Under the pieces are notes generated by a model that saw only the letters and a list, made by a program, of their open reading frames with translations, was not told the origin of the DNA and searched no databases. DNA of 64,000 nucleotides from Deltaproteobacteria bacterium. GTDB taxonomy: Bacteria; Desulfobacterota; Desulfobaccia; Desulfobaccales; 0-14-0-80-60-11. The position numbers were made by a program, and so were the translations under genes. Shown here piece by piece: positions 7,824 through 18,113 of this stretch; within the stretch, counting starts at the first letter, position 1, and each line of letters starts with the position of its first letter. The stretch lies in assembly GCA_030018495.1 (NCBI GenBank), contig JASEFS010000009.1:52316-116315 (forward strand), written 5' to 3'.

Positions 7824-9602
7824 TCAAAACCTGCCCCGCTCAAGCCCCTGGCCGAACTCATGCAATAGCCATAATAATGCCTCAGGTTCAGTGAGCGGGG
7901 CCTCTCCGGCCTTCAGGTGCTCCACCAAATCGCTTAATTCCGTGGTTCCTTCCGGAGCCCGGGCCAGCACCGCCTGCACCGGATGGTCCGGCGGAAACTG
8001 CCGCCGCAGCCGGCTCAGGGCATCTTCCCGCGGGGGTCGTCGGGGCAGAGCGTCCGGGAAAAAACCTGCAATCACAGTCAGCGCCTCTTCCATGCGCTGG
8101 GTGTAAGTGTGCTCCCGAAGACAGCGCTCCCGCCCTTGGGCGGCGACCCGGCGGCGCTCATCCCCATGCGTCAGGAAATAGCCGATCTTATCCCTGGCTT
8201 CGGACAAGCTGGAAAATACCCCCAGTTCCTCCTCGGGCTCAAAAAACCTGGGCAACTGCGCCCGCCGGTCCACCAACTGAAACCCGCCCGCCGCGGCGAT
8301 GTCGAACACCCGGGGATTGAGATAATCGCCCTCCGGATTTATCCCCGCATAAAACGGAGACGAGTGCAGGTTGAGGTTTATTAGGCTGGCGTTGAAGATT
8401 TTGACCGCCTGGTCCGCGGACACCCGCTCCCCGCCATTTTGGATGGCCGCGGCCAGAGGCCCCTTGAGGTTCCAGTCCGAGCCCCAAATTTTGAAATCCA
8501 AATCCAAAAAACCTTGAAAAAACTCCTGGCGGTTGCGATATCCCGCGCCCACAAAGGCCAGGGCCGCGCCATAGCGCCGCTTTTCCTCCGGGCTCAGGGA
8601 CAGGGGCCGGTAGACCTCCGGGTCCGCAGCCAGCGGCAAAAAAGCCGCATTCTTGACCCCCGCTTTCCTGAGTTCTTCCAGGAATGGTTCTTCTTGCAGG
8701 GTAAAAAATACGTCCACCTGGGGGGCCAGGTCCCGCCAGTAGGGAAACACCTGAAAATCCTCCACGAACCAATAGGCCGCCAAAACGCCCTCGGACTTGA
8801 GGGCGCCCAGAAGCTCAGGGGTCACCGGAGCCTGGGCCAGGCAAAGCACCAGGTCGGGACGCATCTCCCTGACTTTGCTCAGCAGGATTTCTCCCAGAAA
8901 TTTCAGCCAATCGCGGGTGAACCGGTTCAGCCTGCCCTGGTCCTTGGTCATGCCGGCCAAAGCCTGATGGCCTCCGTAAAAAGGCGAAAAGTCGAGGAGC
9001 TCGGCATCATGGCCTGAGTTCTTAAAGCCACGGGCTGCATAGCGGGCAATAGGCAGGGAGCCGCCGTAAAGCGGTGATACGACCAGAATTTTGAGCGGCC
9101 CAAGTGTTTCTTTGACCCCCGCAAGAAAATCGGCCAAACGCCGGTAGAGTTCGGGGGCCAGACGGCGGCTGGGTCCGTGCTCCAGGAGCCTGGCCGGCCG
9201 CGGCAGGCCGCTGAAATCCTGCCCGACCCTGAGCCGGTTTTCGACCAAAAGTATTGTCAGGTCATTGGTTTCAAGTGCCAATCTGGCTACCGCGAGAGAA
9301 GGCTCCACCACCCAAGCCTGTTGCCCCTCTTTTAGCAGCGGCAGGACATGATAGCCCAGACCCAGCCCGAAAATCACCAGGGGCTCATCTTCTCCCAGGA
9401 CTTGCGCCTTGTACCAGTCTTCCCCCTCTTTTACCGGGTCGTAAGGAGAATGCAGCCGCCGCCGGCCCACCTGCAGGTATGGCCTGCCCCGGCGGGAAGG
9501 CGCCAGCCTATAGTCCGTCGGCACCTGGGCCTGGAAAATTTTTCTGGCCAACGCCGGATTGCTTTTTTCAAGGGCTCCTAAATTTTCCTCCCACACCGTC
9601 AT
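7824..9602 (-). CDS. CgeB-like glycosyltransferase with N-terminal Rossmann-like domain
   Basis: The 592-residue product has three parts. A Rossmann-like segment (LVIFGLGLGYHVLPLLK near residue 90) resembles the N-terminus of Maf/DUF115-type motility accessory proteins. A GT-B half follows from about residue 185 (ILVVSPLYGGSLPIARYAARG). The end is a CgeB-like C-terminal half (KIWGSDW, then a glycine-rich nucleotide-sugar segment). Proteins of this class transfer sugars to surface polymers or flagellin. The substrate cannot be read from sequence. It lies directly before the second GT9 gene and 25 bases after the first. Confidence 0.8.
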   Translation of the reverse strand: MTVWEENLGALEKSNPALARKIFQAQVPTDYRLAPSRRGRPYLQVGRRRLHSPYDPVKEGEDWYKAQVLGEDEPLVIFGLGLGYHVLPLLKEGQQAWVVEPSLAVARLALETNDLTILLVENRLRVGQDFSGLPRPARLLEHGPSRRLAPELYRRLADFLAGVKETLGPLKILVVSPLYGGSLPIARYAARGFKNSGHDAELLDFSPFYGGHQALAGMTKDQGRLNRFTRDWLKFLGEILLSKVREMRPDLVLCLAQAPVTPELLGALKSEGVLAAYWFVEDFQVFPYWRDLAPQVDVFFTLQEEPFLEELRKAGVKNAAFLPLAADPEVYRPLSLSPEEKRRYGAALAFVGAGYRNRQEFFQGFLDLDFKIWGSDWNLKGPLAAAIQNGGERVSADQAVKIFNASLINLNLHSSPFYAGINPEGDYLNPRVFDIAAAGGFQLVDRRAQLPRFFEPEEELGVFSSLSEARDKIGYFLTHGDERRRVAAQGRERCLREHTYTQRMEEALTVIAGFFPDALPRRPPREDALSRLRRQFPPDHPVQAVLARAPEGTTELSDLVEHLKAGEAPLTEPEALLWLLHEFGQGLERGRF

Positions 9603-9627
9603 TATCGCCTCTGCCTGATTCCCTTTG

Positions 9628-11064
9628 TTAAACGAATTTTTCCAGTTCTTCCCTCAGCACCTTCTTCACTTTTTGCATCACTACCTGAACCGGCGGCTCC
9701 ATCTCTTTCCAGGCCGTTTGACTTGCCAGGGTCTTTTCAAAGGCCCAAAGCGGCACCAGGGCCTGCCGCACTGCCGGAGCAACGGCAACCGCCCCGTTGC
9801 GCAACGCCCCTGCCAGACGCTGCAAGTTCCTTCTGTCCGCAAGTGAGAGAGAAGCCGCTTGCAAAGGCAGAGGCTGCAACCCGCCTCCCAGTACCTGGGC
9901 GCCTGCCACGCGGTAGGCCTGTCCCACCAGGTCGGCCCAGACCAGGTGCCTTCCGGCTCGTACTTCATAGCGGACCCCGAAGGATTCCATGGCAGTGCGA
10001 TAAACTCTTACCCCCGGATATTTTTCATCCGGGAATTCTCCCTGGCCGCAAGCCGCGCTCGCCACCTCGGCCGCCAATTTCGGGGGGATCATGGTGCGGC
10101 AGACCGGTTCCGGACAGCCGGGCCCGGCTTCCGCGCAGGGGTGGCACGGAGGCTCGGCTTGGACGACCCACTGTTCGGGCCCGTATGGCCCGGTTTCAAA
10201 GCAGCTGGCCGGCCCCAAAAAAATTCCCACCACCTTGGTGCCCATGGCCGCGGCCAGATGCAGGGTTCCGGTATCACCGCTGATCAACAGGTCCGCCTGC
10301 TTTAGCCGCTCCGTCAACTCCGAAAGCGTGGTGATCCCTTGCAGATTGGTCACCCGCTCCCGCCACGAAGGCGGCAGAGACCGGATCAGGCTCTCCCCCA
10401 AACCGCGCTCCTCCGCAGTTCCTGTCAGCCAGATTCTTGCCCCCAAAGTTTCGATCAGCCGGCCGGCCAGTTCCGCATAAAAAGTTAATGGCCAGGTGCG
10501 CTTCGGATGCCTGGTGGCCGTTTGCATGGCGATAAGCGGCTCTCGTGATGCGGCAGGCGGCGGGGTTGTTTCCGGCACCGTCGCCGGCGGAGCCAGATGG
10601 CGGAACATGTCGCTTAAGTGAATCCGGTTGAACACCCGGGCGTGGACCAGTCCATATACGTAAGCCAGCCAGGGTTCCCGCCAGACCTCCCGGCCGCCGG
10701 CTGCGGGCCGGCAGCCGACGACCGGAACCCCCAGGAGATAAGCTATGAGAAGGGAAAGACGCGAAAAATTGAGATTATAAACAATGTCGAACTTCCTGCT
10801 TTTTAAATTCTCGACAGCCCGGCTGAGAATATTATAGGCCTCGCCGGCTCGGCCGGGCGCCAGTTGCGCCGCCTTTTCCAGGTCAAGCCCTGAAAGTCCG
10901 TCGATTTCAGGTCCAAAACCTGCCAGATCATGCAACTTCTCATCTGACAAAAGACTGAGTTGCGCCCCTGGATACGCCCGGCGCAACTGTCTTAGCAGCG
11001 GCCAGGTTTGGACCAGGTCCCCCAGGCGGGCCAGTTGGATAACCAGTACATGCCGGGGGGTCAA
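9628..11064 (-). CDS. GT9-family glycosyltransferase
   Basis: The 478-residue product begins VLVIQLARLGDLVQTWPLLRQL, the standard GT9 start, and carries LLISGDTGTLHLAAAMGTKVVG near residue 265 for nucleotide-sugar binding. A CHPCAEAGPGCPEPVC cysteine cluster follows near residue 310; the sister gene 6071-7822 has a similar CHPCLSPCAHPRC segment, which suggests a shared metal-binding loop. The C-terminal 120 residues are helical. Its start overlaps the upstream CgeB-like stop by four bases (ATGA), so the two are coupled. Confidence 0.85.
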   Translation of the reverse strand: MTPRHVLVIQLARLGDLVQTWPLLRQLRRAYPGAQLSLLSDEKLHDLAGFGPEIDGLSGLDLEKAAQLAPGRAGEAYNILSRAVENLKSRKFDIVYNLNFSRLSLLIAYLLGVPVVGCRPAAGGREVWREPWLAYVYGLVHARVFNRIHLSDMFRHLAPPATVPETTPPPAASREPLIAMQTATRHPKRTWPLTFYAELAGRLIETLGARIWLTGTAEERGLGESLIRSLPPSWRERVTNLQGITTLSELTERLKQADLLISGDTGTLHLAAAMGTKVVGIFLGPASCFETGPYGPEQWVVQAEPPCHPCAEAGPGCPEPVCRTMIPPKLAAEVASAACGQGEFPDEKYPGVRVYRTAMESFGVRYEVRAGRHLVWADLVGQAYRVAGAQVLGGGLQPLPLQAASLSLADRRNLQRLAGALRNGAVAVAPAVRQALVPLWAFEKTLASQTAWKEMEPPVQVVMQKVKKVLREELEKFV

Positions 11065-12836
11065 ACCGTCCTCCGGATGATGTCCACCATGGTTCTCAGC
11101 CGGTGCTTGTAAGTGTGTTCGGCTAGTATTCGCCGCCGCCCCCGGGAGACGATCTCATTTCTGTCTCTGTCTGCCTTTAAATAATAGCGGGTTAATTCCG
11201 GAATTTCCCCCGGATGGCGGTAGCAAATGATTTCTCGACCCACCTGAAACAATTCGTCCAGTTGCGGTTTAAAATCCGTTAACAAAAACCCCCCCGCAGC
11301 CGGTGCGTCAAAAACCCGCTGATTGACCGCAGCCTTCATCTGCAAACTGGTGACATTGAAATTTACGGCCGTGGCTCCATAGACCAGCGGCAGCTCGTCA
11401 AAATAATTGACTTCCGGCCGCAGCCTAAAAGGCCCCCCGGTCAATTGTCGCCAGCCGGGATCGCCGTAAATCACCGGCTTAAAGGGGGCCAATTGTTCGA
11501 CGCACCCCAGGCGGTGAACCCGGGTGGCCTCCCAGATGATAGCGGCTCCCAGGTCGGTGCGCTCGGTATGACTGAGCCCCGCGATAAGCGGGTGCCCGGC
11601 CAAGTCCTCCTTCTCCGCCACATCCTTGAAAGGGCGGAAGGGCTTGTCGAGATAGGCTTGGGTCAGTCTCTGAAAAAGCCGTTCAAATTCCGGAGACGCC
11701 GGCAGCCGCGCCAGCTTTTCCGCCACCGCCTTGACCAGCGAATTGCCCACAAAGGCCACCTGGTTTTCCCAGGGAGCCAGCACCGAAGCCGGGCGAGGTT
11801 TGAAAATATGGGGGTCAGTGGCTAGAGGCAGAGGAAAAACCTTTTGAAAACCCAAAGCTTTAACCTCCGGGGTGTAGGTGGGATCCCAGACGAAGATATA
11901 GGCCATCTCACTCGGTTGACCGGCGTACAAGTTCAAAATGATGGCCGGGCTGTCCACATACCAGGATACGAAAGGCACTTTCAATCGATGGAAAAACTCC
12001 ATCAGCAGCCCCTCCCGGTCCAGGCCCAGGTGGTTGACCGTGAACACCAGGTCAGGACGGCAGGCTTTCACCTCCGCCAAAATCCGCCGCACCACCTCCT
12101 CGCCGTTATCCCGCCGTTTGTCGAACAGTACGGCTTTGACTTCATGCCCCAAATCCCGGAAGGCGCGCCCGGCCTCAGGGATGAGAAAGTAATCGGGATT
12201 GATGATGAGGACCCGAAATCTTTCCTGCCGCACTCCCCGCCGCGCCTGCGTGCCTGGCGCCGAGGGCTTGAGGCGCCTGATTACCTCCTGATAGAAGGTG
12301 TTGTGGGCCCGCAGGGACGGCGGATGCCCAAAAAAGATCAGGCGCTGGCCGTCGCCCGGGAAAAAGTGTTTCAGCAGATGACGGCTGACTTTCCGAAAAT
12401 CAGGATCAACCGCCAGCGTAGTCCGAGATTCTGCCAGAACCGCCGTCAAATCCTGGATTCTAAGGGCCGCCAGGAATACCTCCGGCTCCTTTTCCACGAT
12501 TATTACCCGATGCTCCGGGTTGAGCCGGGGAAGCAGCTTGAGGACGTGGTACCCCAACCCCAGCCCCAAAACCAGCACGGTCCCGGACTCCCCCAAGTCG
12601 ACCCGGTCTGCCAGGCGCTCTGCCTCTTTCCACGGTGCTGTCGGGCTGTGCAGGCTGATTAATTTCCCTGTCTCGCCCAGCACCTTTAAGGCCGCATCAG
12701 ACTCGGAGACGGATACCGTCCGGCCCCAGGCAGGAGGGTCTTCCGGAATCGCCGGCAGCAAATCCCTGGCTTTGTCCCGGCCGCGCCAAGCTGTCAGATT
12801 CGCTGCCCAAATTGCTCTACCTTGTCCATGCCCCAC
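11061..12836 (-). CDS. CgeB-like glycosyltransferase, first gene of the operon
   Basis: The 591-residue product has the same plan as 7824-9602. A Rossmann-like start has VLVLGLGLGYHVLKLLPRL near residue 93. A GT-B half from about residue 200 has RVLIINPDYFLIPEAGRAFRDLGHEV, and the CgeB-like C-terminus has GRRRILAEHTYKHRL. The start codon is GTG at 12836. It heads a six-gene minus-strand unit, and no other gene lies between it and dinB upstream. The family is linked to surface or flagellin glycosylation; the acceptor is unknown. Confidence 0.8.
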   Translation of the reverse strand: MGHGQGRAIWAANLTAWRGRDKARDLLPAIPEDPPAWGRTVSVSESDAALKVLGETGKLISLHSPTAPWKEAERLADRVDLGESGTVLVLGLGLGYHVLKLLPRLNPEHRVIIVEKEPEVFLAALRIQDLTAVLAESRTTLAVDPDFRKVSRHLLKHFFPGDGQRLIFFGHPPSLRAHNTFYQEVIRRLKPSAPGTQARRGVRQERFRVLIINPDYFLIPEAGRAFRDLGHEVKAVLFDKRRDNGEEVVRRILAEVKACRPDLVFTVNHLGLDREGLLMEFFHRLKVPFVSWYVDSPAIILNLYAGQPSEMAYIFVWDPTYTPEVKALGFQKVFPLPLATDPHIFKPRPASVLAPWENQVAFVGNSLVKAVAEKLARLPASPEFERLFQRLTQAYLDKPFRPFKDVAEKEDLAGHPLIAGLSHTERTDLGAAIIWEATRVHRLGCVEQLAPFKPVIYGDPGWRQLTGGPFRLRPEVNYFDELPLVYGATAVNFNVTSLQMKAAVNQRVFDAPAAGGFLLTDFKPQLDELFQVGREIICYRHPGEIPELTRYYLKADRDRNEIVSRGRRRILAEHTYKHRLRTMVDIIRRTV

Positions 12837-13039
12837 GTGCCCTCAACCCCCACCCGGTGAAATCACCACGTACCAATTCAAAATGGATGCCAGGTTGATT
12901 CCAGGCCAACTTATTGAAATTACAATTGAAAACTATCTAAAAGAAAAGCTGCGGGAAGAAGGCGGCAAGAACTGCCCGGAAAGTTCGTGAAACCCGGTAA
13001 ACTTCGAATATCAAGAGGCCGGCGTTAAAATCTTCATTT

Positions 13040-14116
13040 TTACTTGATCAGCTTCTCCACCCGCACCCCGATGAGGCGGATCAGCTTATGGCGGGGGTTT
13101 TCCCGGTAGTCCACAAAGGGCATGAACAGCTTCATGGCTTCAAATTGCAGGGTCTTCAGAGAATTGGCCGGATGCGCCAGGGTATATGAGCGGGTTTGCG
13201 TCTGGAAGTCGGCAAACCGCACCGTTATCGCCACGGTTCGGTAACCTCTGAAGCCCTCTTCACAAAGCCGCTGCCACACGCGGCGGCACATATCCCAAAG
13301 CCGTTTGAACACGAAGTCGAGGGCCAAGGTGTCCCTGGCGAAAGTCTCCTGTTCCCCGATGGATTTAGGTTCCCAGGAAAGCGTCAGGGTTGTCGAGCCC
13401 CGGCCCCGCACTTTTTCAAATAAGTCCAACCCCCACTTGCCGAACCAGGCTTGCAGTTCCTCGGCCGAAAACCGTTTCAGGTCCCGGACCAGGAATATTC
13501 CTTTGGCGGCCAGCTTCTTCTGGGTTTTGGGACCGACCCCCGGAATCTGGCGCACCGGCAAAGGCGCCAAAAACTCTTCGGCCGCCTCTGCGGTCACCAC
13601 CGTCAAACCGTCCGGTTTCTGAAAGTCCGAGGCAATTTTGGCAATCAACTTGTTGGGGCCGATGCCCAGGGACGCGGTAAGATTCTCTTGCGCCTTTATT
13701 TCCTGTTTGATTTTAGAGCAAATTTCCCTGGCTTTCTCAAAGGTGCCGGCGAAAGTCAGGTCCAGATAAGCCTCATCAATCCCTGCTTCCTCCACCAGCG
13801 GCGCGCGCCGGTGCACAATGCTCATGATTCTCTCGGATATTTCCGCATACCGGGAGAAATGGGGCTGAACAAAAACCACTTCAGGCTCGCCTCTTCGCCT
13901 GGCCGCTTCGGAAAGTCTCCAGGCCTTGGTTATAGGCATGGCCGAATGAATGCCATAACGCCGGGCCGCATAATTGGCCGTGGAAACCACGCCCCGCCCC
14001 TTGCCGTTTTCCGGGTCCGCCCCCACCACTAAAGGCAGGCCCCGGAATCGGGGATTATCGCGCTCTTCCACCGCGGCAAAAAAGGCATCCATGTCTAAAT
14101 GGCCGATGATGCTCAT
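13040..14116 (-). CDS. dinB: DNA polymerase IV (Y-family translesion polymerase)
   Basis: The 358-residue protein starts IGHLDMDAFFAAVEERDNP, with the metal-binding aspartate of the Y-family palm. It has EEAGIDEAYLDLT (second acidic pair) near residue 103 and the helix-hairpin-helix thumb LPVRQIPGVGPKTQKKLAAKG near 180. The C-terminal little-finger domain is complete. Length is normal for DinB. It extends primers past damaged bases in the cytosol. No SOS box is evident upstream. Confidence 0.95.
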   Translation of the reverse strand: MSIIGHLDMDAFFAAVEERDNPRFRGLPLVVGADPENGKGRGVVSTANYAARRYGIHSAMPITKAWRLSEAARRRGEPEVVFVQPHFSRYAEISERIMSIVHRRAPLVEEAGIDEAYLDLTFAGTFEKAREICSKIKQEIKAQENLTASLGIGPNKLIAKIASDFQKPDGLTVVTAEAAEEFLAPLPVRQIPGVGPKTQKKLAAKGIFLVRDLKRFSAEELQAWFGKWGLDLFEKVRGRGSTTLTLSWEPKSIGEQETFARDTLALDFVFKRLWDMCRRVWQRLCEEGFRGYRTVAITVRFADFQTQTRSYTLAHPANSLKTLQFEAMKLFMPFVDYRENPRHKLIRLIGVRVEKLIK

Positions 14117-14224
14117 CAGGGAAGGGGTTTGCTGCCGAATCTACGAAGGGAGATCGGAGTGGGGAGCTTCATGGGGCATGCTAAGTAAGAGGGGCTGGAG
14201 CTTATTTCGCCGAAAGGGGAGTGA

Positions 14225-17200
14225 TTAAAAATCATAATTAAAGAAGACGTCTCCTCCCGGATTGCCGCCCGCCTGGCCCTCAACGGTGATATTGCGATTG
14301 ACCCGATACTGCAATTGCGCTTGATAGCCCCTCTTCTCCCCGGGGGTAGTAGGAGACTCGCGGCCTAATGTCAGGGCGACGCCTTTGCCGAGGGGCTTCA
14401 CGATTCCTATGCCTTCCTGGCCGGCCTTGACCGTGACATCCCCCAATATGGGAAAATCGGGGCCCAAAATGTCCTGGATTTTTTGGGCCGTTATCCCTCC
14501 CAGAGTCCCGCCCGCCAGTTTGCTGGCACTGAACTCTTCCTGGCTGAGGGCGCTGCTTGGCCGGCCAAAAACCAGGTAGGACAGTATTTCGGATTTCGGT
14601 AAAGAAGGTTCGCTGGACAAATCTATCTGGGGATTATTGGGGGTGCCTGAAACGTCCACAATGATGGTCACATCCCAGGTTTCATGGACCGCCCGGCCCT
14701 GAATATAAGGTTCCTGGCCGGGGGTCTCCGGCAGGTCCACAAAACCGCGCACTACTTCGAATTCCCGGCCCTGAATATTCAAGTCGCCTTGTAAGACCCG
14801 AACTTGTCCGCTCGGCACCACAGGTCCGCGGGGACGCTTGTTAATGCGCAAATCCACCGCCAATTCCATCTCGGCGCGCTTGTCTTTCACCCATACGTTA
14901 CCAGGCGCGTCAACGCTCACCGCGATGCTCATCCCCTTCATGAAGTCGGCTTGTTCTTCAGCTTCAGCGGCTTTCTTCTCCTCTACCGTCTTTTTGCGAT
15001 GGCGCACCAGGATAATATCCGGGTTCCTTCCTGCGCCCTCCCCCACCTGAAGAATCTGGGGAGTTAAAGTAGCTTCGGGGATGGTCAGCCGACCCCTCAC
15101 CACTAAAGCCTCCCAGGGGCCGTCCGCGTTGATGTTGCCGTTGAGAAACGCCTCGGAGCGCAGCCGGTCCAACACCTTGAAATTGGCAAATTGGGCCTGG
15201 GCCTGTACCTGCTCCGGCACAAATCCCGCCAGCCGCGCTTCCCCCCTCAGGGTGGCGGTGCCTTCGCTCACCAGAGTGATTTGGGGCAGGGTAACCCGGT
15301 TTCCCTGGAGGTTGATCTCTCCCGGTTCCAGGCGGTACCTGGCCCCGGTCTGTCGCAGGCGGAGATGTCCCCCGCCCCACCTCACCTGTCCAGTGACCTG
15401 CGGCCTGTTCCAGGTGCCTTGGGCGTTTGCGGTGAAATCTACCGGCGCTTCGGCTTCCTCCACTTCAGTTGACAAAGCGGCCAAAATACCCAGATTAATT
15501 TCTTCGCCCCGCACCCGAAGGCTCATCTCTTCATCCAGGATCGCCATACGAAAAGGGCTGAAAGACAGCACTAAAGGCAGGCGGCCGTCCCACTGCGCCC
15601 GGGCCCCGAATTTTTCTTCGTTGAGACTGCCGCTGATGTCCAAGGCGGCTTCCCGGTAATTCAGCCCGGTTTTTACCATGGTAAAGGTCAGATAGCGCCA
15701 CTGGGCCGGCTCCAAACGGAGCGTCCCGTCGATGACGGGGCTGTTTAGAGTTCCTGTCAGAGCGACCTCGCCATGCAGTCTCCCTTGCAGGTCTTCCTGG
15801 CCCGCGATTTCCAATGGAATATTGCTCAGCTCCAAATTGCCAGCGGCTTCGTCGTCCCTAAGCCGGGCTTGCGCCCTGACGGTCCCTTTATTGATTACCA
15901 AAGTGGCGGGCTCCAACTCAAAGCCGGGCAGGAACCGCAATCGCACCGGTCCCTGGTTGTACCCGGAAATTTTTTGAAACGAAAAGCGGGAGGTATCTAA
16001 AACGACCTCAAAGGGACGATCGGTGATAGCCGCGCTGCCGGCCAACTCGATTTGGGGGCCTTTGGGGGAAGACGCATCCAATCTGAATCTCCACAGCTCG
16101 CCCTCGGTTGTGCCCCGGAAGGTGGCCCGGGCAAACACCCCGGCAGGCGTTCTGACCCTGGTTGCTTGAAAATCTAGGAAGCCCGGGCGCGGCGGCAAGC
16201 CGGTTCCTCTGGCCGTAAGCCTAAAACTCTGAACTCCGTAAGTTTCATAGACAAGCCTCCGGCCGCTGGCGTTAAGAGAAAACACCGGAGTGCCCACTGT
16301 TCCTGTCAGGGTCCCCTGCCAGTTCAGTTGCCCCTCCACCGCCGCCGGGATCGGCCAGCTTCCTCTCGGCGTCGATCCGCCGGTAAAGGTAAAATTCAGG
16401 CGCTCGCCTTCCAGGGCGCCTTTGAGTTCAGCCTGAAGATTGCCTAAATGCACCCGCATAAAAGGTATGCTCAAATCCGGCCTGTCCCAGGCCAGGCGTC
16501 CTTTGAGTTCTCTCAAGGGTTGCCCGCCCACCTGTCCCGAAGCTTCCACCTCCCCCGTAACTTTGAGGCGGTCCACTGACCCGTAATCAGGCATTTGGAA
16601 GGAACCGGCAAAGTGAAAGTCCAATCGGGTTTCTTCGGGAGCGCCCAATTCCAGTATGTCCGGCCGGAAAGCTTTGGTCTGCAGTATGATATCGCCGCTG
16701 GGGGCGGTGAAAAAAGAACCTTTGCCGGCAAGAGATATTTCCCCGAAATTTCCCTGCAGGGTTGCCTGCACGTCCTGCTTCTGGCCATCGCCTGCCGCAA
16801 CTACTCTTAATCGCTCCACTTGCGCATTGCCATAGGTAAGGGGTTCGGTCTCCACCGTATAGGCGAATTGCTCCGGCGGCCATCCGAATCCGATGCCTTG
16901 GGCCTTAATATGCACCGACACGGGGGATATGGCCTCTTTCTTTTCCGCCAACGACGGCTCGACCAGGCCGAGAATTTCCGGCGGCAGGTCTTTAAGGTCC
17001 AGGGACGCGTCATAGTGCCATTTCCCGGCTTTCTGCGCCAGTAAGCCGGTAAGAGTAAAGGGCGCTTCGTGTATTTTGCCCCTGGCGCTCAGGTGCACTT
17101 GTGCCGAAGTGCCCGTTACTTCAAAAGTGCCGCTCACATCTCCGCTTGCCGGCCACTTGCTCCAAAATTGATTGATGAACCCGCCTCTAAGAGGCCCCAA

Positions 17201-17953
17201 TTCGCCTCGGAAGTTAATGTCGCCAAGCTTTTCCGCCGATTCCGCTTTCCCTGTCAAATAGAGATAACGATCCTGCTCTCCTTTAAGAGTAAAGGTCTTC
17301 AGATCCAGCAAGGTGCTTTTATACGTCAGGTCCGTCTCCACGGCAAAACGGCCCTGAGGCGTGGTCACAGCCCCGTCCGCGTCGGAGATGGTCAGCGTTT
17401 GTTCCGGGTCCGTCGGGTGATCGAGACGCAGGCCCATATCAAGGTCAAGGTTGTGATACCGCCTTTTTTGGCCCTCTTGCGTTACCAAAACTTCCCCATC
17501 CAGGAGCACAATCTCCTGAAAAATTATGGCTCGGAAAGGCATGAAGGTTTTTGACGGCGGCTCTTCGCGCTCCGGAATAAGCCGGCTCGCATTCCAGTGG
17601 CCGGCTTTGTCCTGCGCCAGGTAAAGATTCGGTTCAACCATGACCAGTTTGCCGATGGTCAGTTGCAACTTCAACAGCGACCAGGGCGAGAGGCTGATTT
17701 CCAGACGTTTCAGCCTGAGCACTTCCTCTTCGGGGCTGGCTATTGAGACTCCGTGAAAAATGAGCCCGCTGAGCGGCCCGCCCTCAATCTTTTCAACCGT
17801 GATGGTGCCGTTGATCTGGCTTTGGGCCATACTCAACAGCTTTTCGGCGGCCCACCGCCAGATGAATTCCGTTTGCAGCAGCCGCCATTGGGCGAAACTC
17901 CCCACCAGGAGAATCACTGCCAGGCTGAAGAAAACCGGACGGGAGCGGCCCAT
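14225..17953 (-). CDS. tamB: Translocation and assembly module protein TamB
   Basis: The 1242-residue product has an N-terminal signal anchor (VFFSLAVILLVGSFAQWRL), then about 1000 residues of repetitive beta-strand sequence. It closes with the DUF490/TamB domain, including YLVFGRPSSALSQEE and a final FFNYDF. TamB spans the periplasm as a hydrophobic groove, helping insert outer-membrane proteins and moving lipids. This shows a diderm cell. The usual partner TamA is not adjacent; the neighbours are dinB and, divergently, a MinD-like gene. Confidence 0.9.
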   Translation of the reverse strand: MGRSRPVFFSLAVILLVGSFAQWRLLQTEFIWRWAAEKLLSMAQSQINGTITVEKIEGGPLSGLIFHGVSIASPEEEVLRLKRLEISLSPWSLLKLQLTIGKLVMVEPNLYLAQDKAGHWNASRLIPEREEPPSKTFMPFRAIIFQEIVLLDGEVLVTQEGQKRRYHNLDLDMGLRLDHPTDPEQTLTISDADGAVTTPQGRFAVETDLTYKSTLLDLKTFTLKGEQDRYLYLTGKAESAEKLGDINFRGELGPLRGGFINQFWSKWPASGDVSGTFEVTGTSAQVHLSARGKIHEAPFTLTGLLAQKAGKWHYDASLDLKDLPPEILGLVEPSLAEKKEAISPVSVHIKAQGIGFGWPPEQFAYTVETEPLTYGNAQVERLRVVAAGDGQKQDVQATLQGNFGEISLAGKGSFFTAPSGDIILQTKAFRPDILELGAPEETRLDFHFAGSFQMPDYGSVDRLKVTGEVEASGQVGGQPLRELKGRLAWDRPDLSIPFMRVHLGNLQAELKGALEGERLNFTFTGGSTPRGSWPIPAAVEGQLNWQGTLTGTVGTPVFSLNASGRRLVYETYGVQSFRLTARGTGLPPRPGFLDFQATRVRTPAGVFARATFRGTTEGELWRFRLDASSPKGPQIELAGSAAITDRPFEVVLDTSRFSFQKISGYNQGPVRLRFLPGFELEPATLVINKGTVRAQARLRDDEAAGNLELSNIPLEIAGQEDLQGRLHGEVALTGTLNSPVIDGTLRLEPAQWRYLTFTMVKTGLNYREAALDISGSLNEEKFGARAQWDGRLPLVLSFSPFRMAILDEEMSLRVRGEEINLGILAALSTEVEEAEAPVDFTANAQGTWNRPQVTGQVRWGGGHLRLRQTGARYRLEPGEINLQGNRVTLPQITLVSEGTATLRGEARLAGFVPEQVQAQAQFANFKVLDRLRSEAFLNGNINADGPWEALVVRGRLTIPEATLTPQILQVGEGAGRNPDIILVRHRKKTVEEKKAAEAEEQADFMKGMSIAVSVDAPGNVWVKDKRAEMELAVDLRINKRPRGPVVPSGQVRVLQGDLNIQGREFEVVRGFVDLPETPGQEPYIQGRAVHETWDVTIIVDVSGTPNNPQIDLSSEPSLPKSEILSYLVFGRPSSALSQEEFSASKLAGGTLGGITAQKIQDILGPDFPILGDVTVKAGQEGIGIVKPLGKGVALTLGRESPTTPGEKRGYQAQLQYRVNRNITVEGQAGGNPGGDVFFNYDF

Positions 17954-18113
17954 AATTCTAACTTACCTCAAGTTCGGCAAAATTCCCAGTAATCTAGGCA
18001 TACGAACCTGCCGCCGATTTATTGGGAGGCTGTTTGTAAGGTAAGCAGGGACAGCCTCTGAAGCAAACCGCGGGCCCAGAGCGCCGGGAGTTTCCGCCCC
18101 CGTTGATTTAGGG

